A stretch of DNA of 64,000 nt from Microbacterium sp. UFMG61 (GCF_015354505.1 NZ_JACAFP010000001.1:90117-154116); one strand, 5' to 3'. Counted from the first letter of the stretch, positions 16,280 to 25,139 are shown. Notes: generated by a model from the sequence alone, not told the origin. Made by a program: numbers and translations.

Positions 16280-19200
16280 ATGAAGATCGAACGACGCAGC
16301 ATCCGAAAGACGGTCGGTGCGCTGACCGCCGGGGTGATCGCCCTCAGCGGGGCGCTCCTCGTCGCGCCGCCGGCCGCCGCCGCATCCCCGATCGCGGCGG
16401 CCCCCGCCGCATCCGCCTCCGTCCCCGCCGCCTCCGGATCCGCACCCGAGATCGTCGAGACCGTCAGCGATGCCGGCTTCGCGCATCCGGGAATAGGCTT
16501 CACGGCCGACCACCTCGAGAACATGCGCACGCAGGTGCTCGCCGGGGTCGACCCGTGGGCGAGCTACTACGACGCGATGGTCGACACCCGCTACGCCGCG
16601 CTCGACTACCGCGTCGAGAACGCGCAGCCCGGCACCGACGTCCCGAAGAACGACGCGTATGCCAGCGTCTCGATGCGGTCGATGGCGCAGCGTGACGGCA
16701 TCGGTGTGATGACCCAGGCGCTCGAGTACGTCGTCACGGGCGACGAGCGGTACCGCGCGAACGCCCTGCACGGGCTGCGGGCGTGGAGCAGCCTCGACCC
16801 GGCGAAGTACGAGTACTTCGCCGACGCCCACATCCACACCGGCGTGCCGCTGTACTACATGCTGATCGCGGCAGAGCTGATCCGCAGCACCGAGCCGGCC
16901 GACGCCGACCTCGACGGGTACGACCTGCGGTGGACGGATGCCGACCAGCAGCGCATCGAGGACAATCTGATCCGCCCGGTGCTCGAGACCTTCCTGTCCT
17001 CGAAGAACCGGCTCTGGAACCAGCACCTCTACGGGGTGATCGGCATGATCTCGGCGGCGATCTTCCTCGACGACGCCGACCTCTATGCCGAGCGGGTGGA
17101 GTGGTTCACGGTCAATGCCGGATACGAGAGCGAGCACGACCTCTACGGCGGCAACGTGAACGGCTCACTGAAGCAGCTGTTCCGGGAGATCTCCGCGGAT
17201 GCGGCCGGCAACACGACCGGCCAGCCGTTCGTGCAGCACATGGAGATGCTGCGTGACCAGGCGCACGGCCAGGGTGACGTCGACCTCTTCGTCGCCCTGG
17301 CCCGCATCGTCGACGCGCAGGGCACGAAGGTCGATCCGGATGCCGGAACCGTGTCGGAGGCAGCGGACGCGGTCTCGCCCTACGACTTCCTCGACCACCG
17401 CATCCTCGACGGCGCCGACACCTTCTACGCATTCATGATGGGCGAGGAGGTCCCCTACGTTCCGGCGAACGAGGGCGGAGCGATCTCGCAGGCGTACCGC
17501 GGCCGGCTGCAAGATCCGCTGAGCGAGGCGTATCTGCAGTATCGCTACGTCGCCGACGTCGATGTCGCCGCCGAGGCGCCCCATGTCGCCGAGCTCTACG
17601 AGCAGCGCGACGGGCCGCTGTACTACTACGGCACCGGCGTGCAGAACTTCTGGAACGACCGCGGCTCCGACTACACCGGTGCCGAGTATTGGGTCGCGTT
17701 CCCCGAGGAGCTCGCCGAGGTCGACGACTCGGTCGCACCGCTCGCGCCCGGTGCCGAGCTCTCGGTCGAGACCTTCGGCACCCCGCTCGGCGCGGGCGCC
17801 TCGCGGGACGAGGATGCCGACGGTGCGTCGTTCATCCGGCTCGATGCCGGTGCCGACGATGCGAACCTCGCGATCAGGCGTGCCGTCTGGGGCGACCGGG
17901 CCGCCGCCCAGTCGCTGGTGGGGGTGAAGGTGCGCAGCGACGGCACTGCGCGTCTGCTGGCCTCGCGTACTGCGGACGAGCCGCCGTTCGCCGAGATCGT
18001 CGTGCCCGACACGGGTGGTGAGTGGCGCTACGTCTGGCTGGATCTGGCGCTCGCGAAGACTCCCGCGGCGGTCGGCGACAACATCCTGTTCCTGCGTGCG
18101 ACGGGGGCGGATGCGCAGGTCGACGTCGCGGGGCTGCTGGCGCAGGCAGGCGGAGTGCTCACGCCGCCGGCGTTCACGGATGCTCCCGCACTCGATGCCG
18201 TGCTGGTCGCGGGTGAACCCTGGACGCGCGCAGTCGAGACGACGGATGCCGCCGGCGAGACCGTCACGCTCTCGCTGCAGGATGCCCCCTCGGGGGTGGC
18301 GCTGCAGGGTGACGAGCTGAGCTGGACGCCGTCGCAGCCGAGCGCCGCGGCGATGACGCTCGCGGCATCCGACGGCACGACGGTGACGGCGCTGCCCGTG
18401 ACGCTCACTGTCGCCGAGAGTCGCGATGCGGCGATCACCGAGCTGGTCGACCGCGTCGGCGAGAGCGCGGACTACACCTCGGCGAGCTGGACGCGGTTCC
18501 TCGAGGCACGTGCGGGTGCCGAGCAGGGAGTGGCGGGTGCGGATGCCGCGGCCTTCTCGGCACTGCTCGAGAGTCTCGGCGATGCCGTGTCGGGACTCGT
18601 GACGCTGAACCCCGTGCTGGCCGACGGCACGCTCGACTACCGCACGCTCGTGAGCGCTCCGCCGCTCACGGCCGCGCAGCTGACCGCCATCACCGACGGT
18701 GACAACCAGACGAGCTGGGGAGACCAGCGCGTGCCGAACATCGTGTTCGACTTCGGCTCGGCGTTCCGCGTCGATGCCGATCGGTTCGGCTTCCAGGCGA
18801 GGGACACGTTCCCGAACCGCGCCGAGGGCACGAACGTCTACGGCTCGAACGACGCAGCCACGTGGACGCTGCTCACCGAGCATCCGAACGGGGGTCAGGA
18901 CTCCTCGATGGAGTGGGTCGAGGTTCGCGCCGAGGCACGTGACCAGGCGTTCCGCTTCGTGAAGTTCCAGGTCGACGAGCCCGGCGTCCCGTCGGACCCG
19001 GCGTACCCGGGCATCTGGAGCATCGCCGACATCCGCATCGACGGATCCCGCATCGAGGCCGTCGGGTCGATGGACACCGTCTCGATGTCGTCTGCCGACG
19101 CGGTCGCCGGGCGCGTGGTCGCCGGTGACGAGGTGGCGCTGTCGATCAGCGGTGACCCCCGCTCGACGGATGTCGCCGTGACGGTGCTCGGGGTGCCGGC

Positions 19201-20119
19201 CTCGGTCACCTCGCCCGAGCCCGGGCAGTGGGTCGCGCGGGCCGCGCTGCCCGACAGCACGGCGGCGGGGTCGGGGGTCGGGTTCACGCTTGACTTCACG
19301 ACGGCCGACGGGCGACAGGCCGACACGGTGTACGCCACGACCGACGGATCGAAGCTGTTCCTGTCGAGCGATGACGGACGCGTCGACTCCGCGTTCCGGG
19401 AGGCGACGGTGCTGCGCCCCGACGGAGTCGTCGACGCCGCCTGGACGCAGTACACGGCCAGGATGCTCGACGGAGATCCGGCGACGCACTCCGACACCCG
19501 GCTCAACTCGGGCACCTACGGGAACGTGTGGGACTTCGGTGCTGACACGACCGTGTCGCTCCGCGGGGCCGACCTGCTCGTGCGTCAGGACGGGTACGGC
19601 ACCTCGCGCATCGCGGACATGCGTCTGGAGGGATCGAACGACCTGCAGTCGTGGACGCGGCTCACCCCTGCGGCGCCCGTGAAGACGCTCGACTGGCAGC
19701 AGTGGACGGTGGCGGACGACACGGCCTTCCGCTACATCCGGCTGGTGAACGGTCAGATCCTGAACGTGGCGGAGCTCATCGTGTTCGGCGAGGTCACGAC
19801 GGCCCCCACGGTGCCCGCCTGGGATCCTGCTGCGGTCTACGACTCCGGTGACGAGGTGTCGCACGACGGATCCGTGTACACCGCGCAGTGGTGGACGCGG
19901 AACGAACGGCCCGGCAGCACCGCGACCGGGTCGTGGATGCAGCAGGGCGCCCCGGTGCCCGAGGCGGGCGATGACGTTCGTGCGTGGACACCGTCATACG
20001 TCTACGTCGGCGGAGAGACGGTCGCGCACGAGGGGCACACCTTCCGCGCGGCCTGGTGGACCAGGAACCAGGAGCCGGGTGACCCGCACGGTCCGTGGCA
20101 GGATCTCGGGGCGTACTGA
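16280..20119 (+). CDS. Secreted alginate-lyase-fold protein with binding modules
   Basis: This 1279-residue exported protein starts with a Sec signal peptide (to about residue 35, APPAAAA). Residues about 65-480 form an alginate-lyase/heparinase-like (alpha/alpha)6 toroid, with candidate catalytic residues in LWNQHLYG (about 245-252), ADAHIHTG (181-188) and DQAHGQGD (326-333). Then come a CBM6-like beta-sandwich (about 492-624), a putative Ig-like domain (635-715), and two discoidin/F5-8 type C-like domains (about 777-930 and 1026-1172). Two CBM5/12 repeats close the protein, with WWTRNERPG and WWTRNQEPG. It would cut or hold a uronate-containing polysaccharide outside the cell. True lyase activity is unproven. 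Confidence 0.8.
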   Translation: MKIERRSIRKTVGALTAGVIALSGALLVAPPAAAASPIAAAPAASASVPAASGSAPEIVETVSDAGFAHPGIGFTADHLENMRTQVLAGVDPWASYYDAMVDTRYAALDYRVENAQPGTDVPKNDAYASVSMRSMAQRDGIGVMTQALEYVVTGDERYRANALHGLRAWSSLDPAKYEYFADAHIHTGVPLYYMLIAAELIRSTEPADADLDGYDLRWTDADQQRIEDNLIRPVLETFLSSKNRLWNQHLYGVIGMISAAIFLDDADLYAERVEWFTVNAGYESEHDLYGGNVNGSLKQLFREISADAAGNTTGQPFVQHMEMLRDQAHGQGDVDLFVALARIVDAQGTKVDPDAGTVSEAADAVSPYDFLDHRILDGADTFYAFMMGEEVPYVPANEGGAISQAYRGRLQDPLSEAYLQYRYVADVDVAAEAPHVAELYEQRDGPLYYYGTGVQNFWNDRGSDYTGAEYWVAFPEELAEVDDSVAPLAPGAELSVETFGTPLGAGASRDEDADGASFIRLDAGADDANLAIRRAVWGDRAAAQSLVGVKVRSDGTARLLASRTADEPPFAEIVVPDTGGEWRYVWLDLALAKTPAAVGDNILFLRATGADAQVDVAGLLAQAGGVLTPPAFTDAPALDAVLVAGEPWTRAVETTDAAGETVTLSLQDAPSGVALQGDELSWTPSQPSAAAMTLAASDGTTVTALPVTLTVAESRDAAITELVDRVGESADYTSASWTRFLEARAGAEQGVAGADAAAFSALLESLGDAVSGLVTLNPVLADGTLDYRTLVSAPPLTAAQLTAITDGDNQTSWGDQRVPNIVFDFGSAFRVDADRFGFQARDTFPNRAEGTNVYGSNDAATWTLLTEHPNGGQDSSMEWVEVRAEARDQAFRFVKFQVDEPGVPSDPAYPGIWSIADIRIDGSRIEAVGSMDTVSMSSADAVAGRVVAGDEVALSISGDPRSTDVAVTVLGVPASVTSPEPGQWVARAALPDSTAAGSGVGFTLDFTTADGRQADTVYATTDGSKLFLSSDDGRVDSAFREATVLRPDGVVDAAWTQYTARMLDGDPATHSDTRLNSGTYGNVWDFGADTTVSLRGADLLVRQDGYGTSRIADMRLEGSNDLQSWTRLTPAAPVKTLDWQQWTVADDTAFRYIRLVNGQILNVAELIVFGEVTTAPTVPAWDPAAVYDSGDEVSHDGSVYTAQWWTRNERPGSTATGSWMQQGAPVPEAGDDVRAWTPSYVYVGGETVAHEGHTFRAAWWTRNQEPGDPHGPWQDLGAY

Positions 20120-20132
20120 GGCTGCGAACGTG

Positions 20133-20166
20133 AGCGGTGCGGTCGGAGTTCTCCGGGCGCACCGCT
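20133..20166. terminator. Bidirectional hairpin terminator
   Basis: AGCGGTGCG (20133-20141) pairs with CGCACCGCT (20158-20166). Inside, CGGAG (20044 + 100, i.e. 20144-20148) pairs with CTCCG (20151-20155) around a two-base loop, giving a near-continuous long stem. A short T-run follows on the plus strand. It separates the convergent lyase-like and lacI-type genes. Confidence 0.75.
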
Positions 20167-20206
20167 TTGTCGCCGTGTCTGCGCTCCGCGGGGCGTCGTC
20201 CGGTTC

Positions 20207-21295
20207 TCAGGCCCGCACGGGGCCGGTCGAGCCGCGGACGATGAGTTCGCTCGGCAGCACCACGGCGCCGTCGTAGGCCCCGCCGACGGCGATGCGTCCG
20301 GCGAGCTCCCCGACGTCGTGGAACGGCGCCCGCACCGTCGTGAGCGAGGGCGTCAGGTCGGCCACGAGCTGCATGTCGTCGAAGCCGACGACCGAGATGT
20401 GCGCCGGAATGGCGATGCCCGCCTCGTGCAGCGCACGACAGACGCCCACCGCCATGACGTCGGTCTGGCACACGATGGCGGTGACGTCAGGGTGGCTCTC
20501 GAGGAATGCGACGGTGGCGGCGGCGGCCTCATCGGAGGAGTTGCCGCTCTGCACGGCCAGCGCGGCGTCGAACTCGATCCCGGCACCGGCGAGTCCGTCC
20601 TGATAGCCGAGGAAGCGCTGGTGAGGGGTGGTCATCTCGTCGAGCGAACCGACGAAGGCGATGCGGCGATGTCCGAGCTCGACGAGATGCTCGACGCCGC
20701 TCTGCACCCCACCACGGTGGTCGTAGTCGATCGATGCGATCTGCGGGTGATGGGGGAGTGCGGCACGGCCGCACAGGATCAGCCGGGCACCCACCCGTGC
20801 GAGGGTGGCCGCGTACCCCTGCGCGCGCTGCTCGAACTCCTCATTCGCGGGCGTCGACCCGACCAGCAGCACCGCGGCGACCCGCTGCTCGCTGAGAGTC
20901 TCGATCAGGGCGGCCTCCCGGTCGACGTCGCCGCCGGTCGTGCACATCGTGAACAGGTGGCCGTTCGCGGTCGCGACGTCTTCGGCGCCGCCGGCCATCG
21001 TGGCGAATGTGGGGCCGACCATGATGCTCGACACGAACGCGATGCTGCGACGTCCGACACCCATCATCGACCGGGCGAGACCGTTGACGACGTAGCCGAG
21101 CTCCTCGGCGGCGGCCAGCACGCGAGCGTGACTCGCCGACTTGCCCGCGGCCCTTCCCGCGAGCACGCGGGAGGCGGTGGCGCGCGAGACCTCGGCCAGT
21201 CGGGCGACATCGGCGAGAGTCGCTCCACCGCCGCGCTCCGGACCGGGCGAGGTTCCCCGGCGCGCGGGGATGTCGTCGTCGAGAGCGGTGGTCAC
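20207..21295 (-). CDS. LacI family transcriptional regulator
   Basis: The 362-residue protein has an N-terminal helix-turn-helix (TLADVARLAEVSRATASRVLAG, about residues 26-47), a hinge and a periplasmic-binding-type sensor domain starting at SIAFVSSIMVGPTFATMAGG. It would bind a palindromic operator and release it on sensing a sugar. The GTG at 21295 is the chosen start and leaves a 25-residue N-terminal tail. It lies convergent to and directly behind the carbohydrate operon. The AACTAGTT palindrome upstream of its own start also precedes the transporter operon, so it probably represses both. Confidence 0.92.
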   Translation of the reverse strand: MTTALDDDIPARRGTSPGPERGGGATLADVARLAEVSRATASRVLAGRAAGKSASHARVLAAAEELGYVVNGLARSMMGVGRRSIAFVSSIMVGPTFATMAGGAEDVATANGHLFTMCTTGGDVDREAALIETLSEQRVAAVLLVGSTPANEEFEQRAQGYAATLARVGARLILCGRAALPHHPQIASIDYDHRGGVQSGVEHLVELGHRRIAFVGSLDEMTTPHQRFLGYQDGLAGAGIEFDAALAVQSGNSSDEAAAATVAFLESHPDVTAIVCQTDVMAVGVCRALHEAGIAIPAHISVVGFDDMQLVADLTPSLTTVRAPFHDVGELAGRIAVGGAYDGAVVLPSELIVRGSTGPVRA

Positions 21296-21338
21296 AAGGG
21301 CAATCTACCCCGGAGTCGAGGCGCGGCCGCAGCGGACG

Positions 21339-21352
21339 CGCAACTAGTTCCG
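21339..21352. promoter_or_regulatory. Candidate autoregulatory LacI operator
   Basis: CGCAACTAGTTCCG is a palindrome around AACTAGTT, about 45 bases upstream of the lacI-type start. It shares the GCAACTAGTT word with the site at 6602-6615 in front of the sugar operon. Autoregulation is the natural reading. Confidence 0.55.
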
Positions 21353-21359
21353 GGTGCTC

Positions 21360-21581
21360 CTACTCATCTTCGGCGTCGACGCCCGGCCCGGGGCCGGGCC
21401 GCACCGCGGCATCATCGAGGATGTCGATGCGCGTGCTGCCGTCATGCTCCGAGACCTCGACGCGCGGTGCGGCGTCGGCCTCCGTGGCATCCGGTGCAGA
21501 GGTCAGCTGGTCGTGCCGCTTCTGCTCACGGGACATCCCGTCGTGGCTCTCGTGGCTCTCGTGGCTCTCGTGGTGGGTCAT
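21360..21581 (-). CDS. Small hydrophilic hypothetical protein
   Basis: A 73-residue acidic, charged protein without hydrophobic segments. It starts with a three-fold HES repeat (THHESHESHESHDG), caused by a 9-base tandem repeat at about 21541-21570. The middle is EQKRHDQL and the tail ends in DAEDE. ATG at 21581 is chosen over the longer frame because the extra residues look unlike the rest. Small hydrophilic proteins of this type are common in Microbacteriaceae but have no known role. It follows the lacI promoter region convergently to nothing obvious. Confidence 0.5.
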   Translation of the reverse strand: MTHHESHESHESHDGMSREQKRHDQLTSAPDATEADAAPRVEVSEHDGSTRIDILDDAAVRPGPGPGVDAEDE

Positions 21582-21846
21582 GTCTCGACCATAGGAACGC
21601 ACGGGTGGGGCGACGACGGGGTTGACAGAATGCATCCGCAGGTGGTGACTCGCGCGCGCGCTCAGGGCGATACATCAGCATCCCGACATGCTTGGTCGCT
21701 CGCGGTTTCCCACTGCCGCGCGGCGCTGCGGCGGCGGTTCGTCACGCCACTAGATTCAGGCTCGCACTGGAGGGGGCATCGGCCGCGGCACGCGCGCCGA
21801 GGGGCTCTGTCACCCTCCTTCGACATCCAGAAAACGGGGAACACGC

Positions 21847-22491
21847 ATGACCGGAACACCTCGGAAGGCAGTTGCAGAAGCGATCGCGACCTTCCTCTTC
21901 GTCCTCGCCATCATCGCGGCGGTGAACAGCGAGAGTCCGCTGACTCCGCTCGCGATCGGCTTCACGCTCGCCGTGCTCGTCTACTCGACCGGGCACATCT
22001 CTGGCGCGCACCTCAACCCGGCCGTCTCGGTCGGCGTCTTCCTGCGTGGCGGCCTCAGCGTGGTCGACTTCGTCTCGTATCTCGTGGCCCAGTTCGTCGG
22101 CGGCACGCTCGCCGCGCTGGCGAGCCTCGCGGTCTGGCCTGCCGGCGGAGAGGCCAAGGTCATCGAGGTCGGCCCGGCGTTCTTCGTCGAAGCGCTGTTC
22201 ACGCTGATCCTCGTGTGGGTCGTGCTCAACACCGCCACGTCGAAGGACACCGACGGCAACTCGTTCTACGGAATCGCGATCGGTGGCACCGTCTTCATCG
22301 GTGCGGCCACCGTCGGGTCGATCTCGGGCGGTGGCTTCAACCCGGCCGTCGCCCTCGGACTCTCGGTCGGCGGCTACTTCGACTGGGCGTCGCTGTGGCT
22401 CTACATCGTCGCCCCGGTGGTCGGCGGCGTCATCGCGGCTGTGCTCTTCCGCCTGCTCAACACCGACGACGCCAAGAAGATCGGCGCGTAG
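21847..22491 (+). CDS. MIP family aquaporin
   Basis: A 214-residue channel of the major intrinsic protein family with six membrane segments and two half-helix NPA loops: SGAHLNPAVSVG and SGGGFNPAVALG. It conducts water or small neutral solutes across the membrane. The second loop has no GLA/aspartate insertion typical of glycerol facilitators, which favours a water channel, though the selectivity residues cannot be settled by eye. It stands alone and is followed by a hairpin terminator. Confidence 0.9.
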   Translation: MTGTPRKAVAEAIATFLFVLAIIAAVNSESPLTPLAIGFTLAVLVYSTGHISGAHLNPAVSVGVFLRGGLSVVDFVSYLVAQFVGGTLAALASLAVWPAGGEAKVIEVGPAFFVEALFTLILVWVVLNTATSKDTDGNSFYGIAIGGTVFIGAATVGSISGGGFNPAVALGLSVGGYFDWASLWLYIVAPVVGGVIAAVLFRLLNTDDAKKIGA

Positions 22492-22511
22492 CCGTCGAGT
22501 GCCGATTCGAG

Positions 22512-22539
22512 CGCCGCGTCCTCCTCGGAGGGCGCGGCG
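22512..22539 (+). terminator. Hairpin terminator after aquaporin gene
   Basis: CGCCGCG (22512-22518) pairs with CGCGGCG (22533-22539), extended by CCT/AGG pairs in the middle. It lies 20 bases after the aquaporin stop and is followed by TTCGTGCTT. Confidence 0.6.
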
Positions 22540-22606
22540 TTCGTGCTTCCACAAGTCATCCGTTCGGGGGATGCCGCGGCGTCGGCGCTCGTCATAGCGT
22601 GGATGC

Positions 22607-23278
22607 ATGCTGATCGTCGAAGAACTCCACATGCTGCTGCTCCGGTCCGACGGCCGCGTCGAGAGCGCGGTGAGCGTCAACCGAATGTACGGCGAGGTCG
22701 CCGCCGTGATCGTCGACCTCGCGCTGCACGGGCGGGTCACCGTGTCGAACGAGAAGAACCCCGTGGTCGACATCGTGTCGACCGAGCCCACCGGCAACCC
22801 GATCCTCGACACCACGCTCGAGCGTCTCGTGCCATTGCGCGGCAAGCGGCTGCAGTCTCTCGTCACACGACCGAAGCTCGACCCGCTCGAGGTCGTCGTG
22901 GAGTCGCTCGTCGTGCAGGGCGTGCTGGTCCGGGGCGAGCGCGGCTTCTTCGGATGGGGCGCTGCCCGCACTCCGGAGTCCGATTCCACGCCCGAGCAGA
23001 CGCTGCGGGCCAGGCTGGCCGCCGTGCTCGCCGGAACCCTCGCCCCGACGCAGGCTGACCTGGCGCTGCTCTCGATCCTGCAGAACCTCAACGCGGCTCA
23101 CGCGATCCTGCGCGAGGAGTGCGGTGGCGTCTCATCGCGTGACCTCAAGAAGCGGATCGAAGACCTCACCGCCGGATCCGCCGCGGGGAATGCCGTCGCC
23201 AAGGCCGTCAACGATGCGATCGCCGCCGCGATGATCGCCATCATGACCCCGACGATCGTGGCGGCCACCATCACCTGA
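22607..23278 (+). CDS. GOLPH3/VPS74 (GPP34) family protein
   Basis: The 223-residue protein begins LIVEELHMLLL, the usual opening of the GPP34 fold, continues with AAVIVDLALHGRVTV and ends in a hydrophobic hairpin-like helix (AAAMIAIMTPTIVAATI). In eukaryotes this family binds phosphatidylinositol 4-phosphate and holds glycosyltransferases in the Golgi; actinobacterial members are widespread but of unknown role, possibly lipid binding. It seems monocistronic and is tail-to-tail with the DeoR gene, six bases apart. Confidence 0.82.
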   Translation: MLIVEELHMLLLRSDGRVESAVSVNRMYGEVAAVIVDLALHGRVTVSNEKNPVVDIVSTEPTGNPILDTTLERLVPLRGKRLQSLVTRPKLDPLEVVVESLVVQGVLVRGERGFFGWGAARTPESDSTPEQTLRARLAAVLAGTLAPTQADLALLSILQNLNAAHAILREECGGVSSRDLKKRIEDLTAGSAAGNAVAKAVNDAIAAAMIAIMTPTIVAATIT

Positions 23279-23284
23279 CGTCTG

Positions 23285-24034
23285 TCAGCGCAGCACGGGC
23301 ACCCGCTCGGCGAGCGTGTCGGTGACGGGATTGCGGTCGTGCGGGTCGACGACCACGCCGGCGACCGCGTCGAGGTCGAGCACGGGGAAGTGCGAGGCCG
23401 CGCCGATCTTCTCCTCGCTGCCGAGCACGAACGTCTGCGCGCAGCGCCCGGCGATCGCCCGCTTCGTCGCGGCATCGTCGAGGTGACCGGTAGTGAGCCC
23501 ATGCGCCGGGTCGATGCCGGTGACGCCGAGGAAGAACACGTCGGCGGCGAGATGCTGCACGGCCTCCATCGCCAGCGGACCGCTCGCGACCATCGAGAAC
23601 CGGGCGAGTTCGCCGCCGATCATCACGATGCGTGCGTCGGAGTGCTCGGCGACCGCGATGGCGACCGCCGGGCTCGGCGTGATCACTGTGAGGTCGGCGC
23701 CGTGCGGCAGCATCCGCGCCATCGCGAGGGTGGTGGTGCCGGCATCCAGCACGATCGTGGATGCCGGGGCGATCAGATCGACGGCGCGGCGAGCCACGCG
23801 CTGCTTGCTGTCGGTCGACAGGGTGAGGCGCTGCTCGACGGGCCGATCGGCCGCGGGCACGGGAAGGGCGCCGCCGTACACGCGCACGAGTTCCCCCGCC
23901 TCGGCGAGCTCGCGCAGGTCGCGGCGGATCGAATCCTCCGACAGCCCGAGGTCGCGCGCCACGTCTTTCGCGACGATCCGGCCGTCTCTGCGGAGGGTCT
24001 CCCGCAGCAGGTCCTTGCGCTGTGCGCCCAGCAT
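23285..24034 (-). CDS. DeoR family transcriptional regulator
   Basis: A 249-residue regulator with an N-terminal winged helix (RKDLLRETLRRDGRIVAKDVARDLGLSEDSIRRDLREL) and a DeoR C-terminal sensor domain with the sugar-phosphate motif DAGTTTLAMARML and IGGELARFSM. ATG at 24034 is preceded by GAGGAG. These proteins usually repress sugar or nucleoside operons and respond to phosphorylated sugars. The divergent neighbour at 24104 is the likely target, and two TTGCACG repeats lie in the gap between them. Confidence 0.9.
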   Translation of the reverse strand: MLGAQRKDLLRETLRRDGRIVAKDVARDLGLSEDSIRRDLRELAEAGELVRVYGGALPVPAADRPVEQRLTLSTDSKQRVARRAVDLIAPASTIVLDAGTTTLAMARMLPHGADLTVITPSPAVAIAVAEHSDARIVMIGGELARFSMVASGPLAMEAVQHLAADVFFLGVTGIDPAHGLTTGHLDDAATKRAIAGRCAQTFVLGSEEKIGAASHFPVLDLDAVAGVVVDPHDRNPVTDTLAERVPVLR

Positions 24035-24065
24035 CCGACTCCTCAGATCTTGATTTTTCGTGAAG

Positions 24066-24096
24066 TTGCACGTTCTTGCACGGTTAACGCTACAGT
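24066..24096 (+). promoter_or_regulatory. Direct TTGCACG repeats and leaderless promoter
   Basis: TTGCACG occurs at 24066-24072 and 24076-24082, ten bases apart, thus on the same face of the helix. The first copy can serve as the -35 (TTGCAC) and TACAGT at 24091-24096 as the -10, 19 bases apart. The ATG of the plus-strand gene at 24104 then coincides with the likely transcription start. The repeats are the natural DeoR binding sites. Confidence 0.5.
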
Positions 24097-24103
24097 CTTC
24101 CAC

Positions 24104-24475
24104 ATGACATCTCCACTCCTGATCCTGATCGCCGGTCCCTACCGTTCGGGCACCGGCGGGGACCCCGCACTCATCGCCCGCAACCTCGAGCGCCTCGAAG
24201 AGGCAGCCGCCCCCATCCACCGCCTCGGCCACGTGCCGATGATCGGCGAATGGGTCGCGCTGCCGATCCTCCGCGGCATGGACGGAGCGGATGCCGGCGG
24301 CCGGGATTCCGCCGACGGCGACGTCATGTACGAGACGGCGCACCGGCTGCTGCAGCACTGCGATGCCGTGCTGCGCCTGCCCGGCGACTCCGCCGGCGCG
24401 GACAAGGACGTCGAGATCGCCCACGAGCGAGGGCTGCCCGTGTATCGGTCGATCGACGAGATCGCGGCAGCCTGA
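24104..24475 (+). CDS. DUF4406-like (nucleoside deoxyribosyltransferase superfamily) protein
   Basis: A 123-residue protein that opens with LLILIAGPYRSGTGGDP and later has AHRLLQHCDAVLRLPGDSAGADKDVEIA. Both are typical for the small DUF4406/DUF1937 branch of the nucleoside 2-deoxyribosyltransferase-like fold. No role is established. No ribosome binding site is visible, which fits a leaderless mRNA from the -10 at 24091. Divergence from the DeoR regulator suggests it is controlled by it and connected to nucleoside or sugar-phosphate metabolism. Confidence 0.7.
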   Translation: MTSPLLILIAGPYRSGTGGDPALIARNLERLEEAAAPIHRLGHVPMIGEWVALPILRGMDGADAGGRDSADGDVMYETAHRLLQHCDAVLRLPGDSAGADKDVEIAHERGLPVYRSIDEIAAA

Positions 24476-24493
24476 GGGATGCGGTGACGGCGT

Positions 24494-24946
24494 TCAGCCG
24501 TCGGCCCTCACCAACGTGCCGGTCGGCCCATCCGCCGGCCCGTAGAGTCCGAGGGTGGCGTTCAGCGCCATCGCGCCGTCTGACAGCGCGAGCCATGCGT
24601 CGAAGTCCTCCGGGCACCCCTTCTCGGTGCTCGACTCGAACTGCAGCCGGATGGCGCCGCCCGAGAGATCGCTCCAGGTTCCCGAGTGGGTGTTGCATCC
24701 GTCGAAGCCGACCATCGTGCCGTCCGCCCCCAGGGTCAGCGTGACGTCGGGGTCGTCGGGTGACACCCAGTCGCCCACCAGGTCTTCACGAACGTCGGCG
24801 GAGGCAGACGCGGATGCCGACGGGGCGGGCTGTGCGGTGGAGGGGGCAGGCTCGTCCGCCTCCTGAGCGGTGCACCCCATCAGGGCGACTGCGACGACGA
24901 TCGTGATGACGAGGCGGCCGCCCAGACCTGAACGGTGTGATCTCAT
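24494..24946 (-). CDS. META-like domain lipoprotein
   Basis: A 150-residue exported lipoprotein with signal segment LVITIVVAVALMGC (lipobox LMGC), a serine/alanine/proline linker, and a compact domain GDWVSPDDPDVTLTLGADGTMVGFDGCNTHSGTW. The GCN-GTW pattern is that of the META/HslJ-like beta domain. Two cysteines (GCNTHS and KGCPEDF) could pair. ATG at 24946 follows GGGGGAGA at five bases, which decides the start over upstream frames. The role is unknown; META proteins are linked to envelope stress. Confidence 0.72.
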   Translation of the reverse strand: MRSHRSGLGGRLVITIVVAVALMGCTAQEADEPAPSTAQPAPSASASASADVREDLVGDWVSPDDPDVTLTLGADGTMVGFDGCNTHSGTWSDLSGGAIRLQFESSTEKGCPEDFDAWLALSDGAMALNATLGLYGPADGPTGTLVRADG

Positions 24947-25139
24947 CGCGATCTCCCCCATCGGAGTGGAGCACGCCGTCTCGGATGCGGCATGCGGTCT
25001 GATCCTCGCACGGCGTCGCGTGCTCTGCACGCATCCGGCGCACGGCCACCGATATTCAGCGTGACAGGTGCTCCGTCATCGATCGCCGCCGGAGATCCGT
25101 AGGCTCGGGGGAGCACGCCACGGCCTTCGAAGGAGAATC

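Noticed and set aside
14144..17137. Large minus-strand open frames across the GH43 and lyase-like genes
   Set aside because: They are in the complementary frame of well-supported genes and show low-complexity R/A/G/P composition.
17165..19864. 899-codon minus-strand open frame
   Set aside because: It lies wholly opposite the secreted lyase-like gene, whose domains are clear. The translation is histidine/arginine/valine-rich without motifs.
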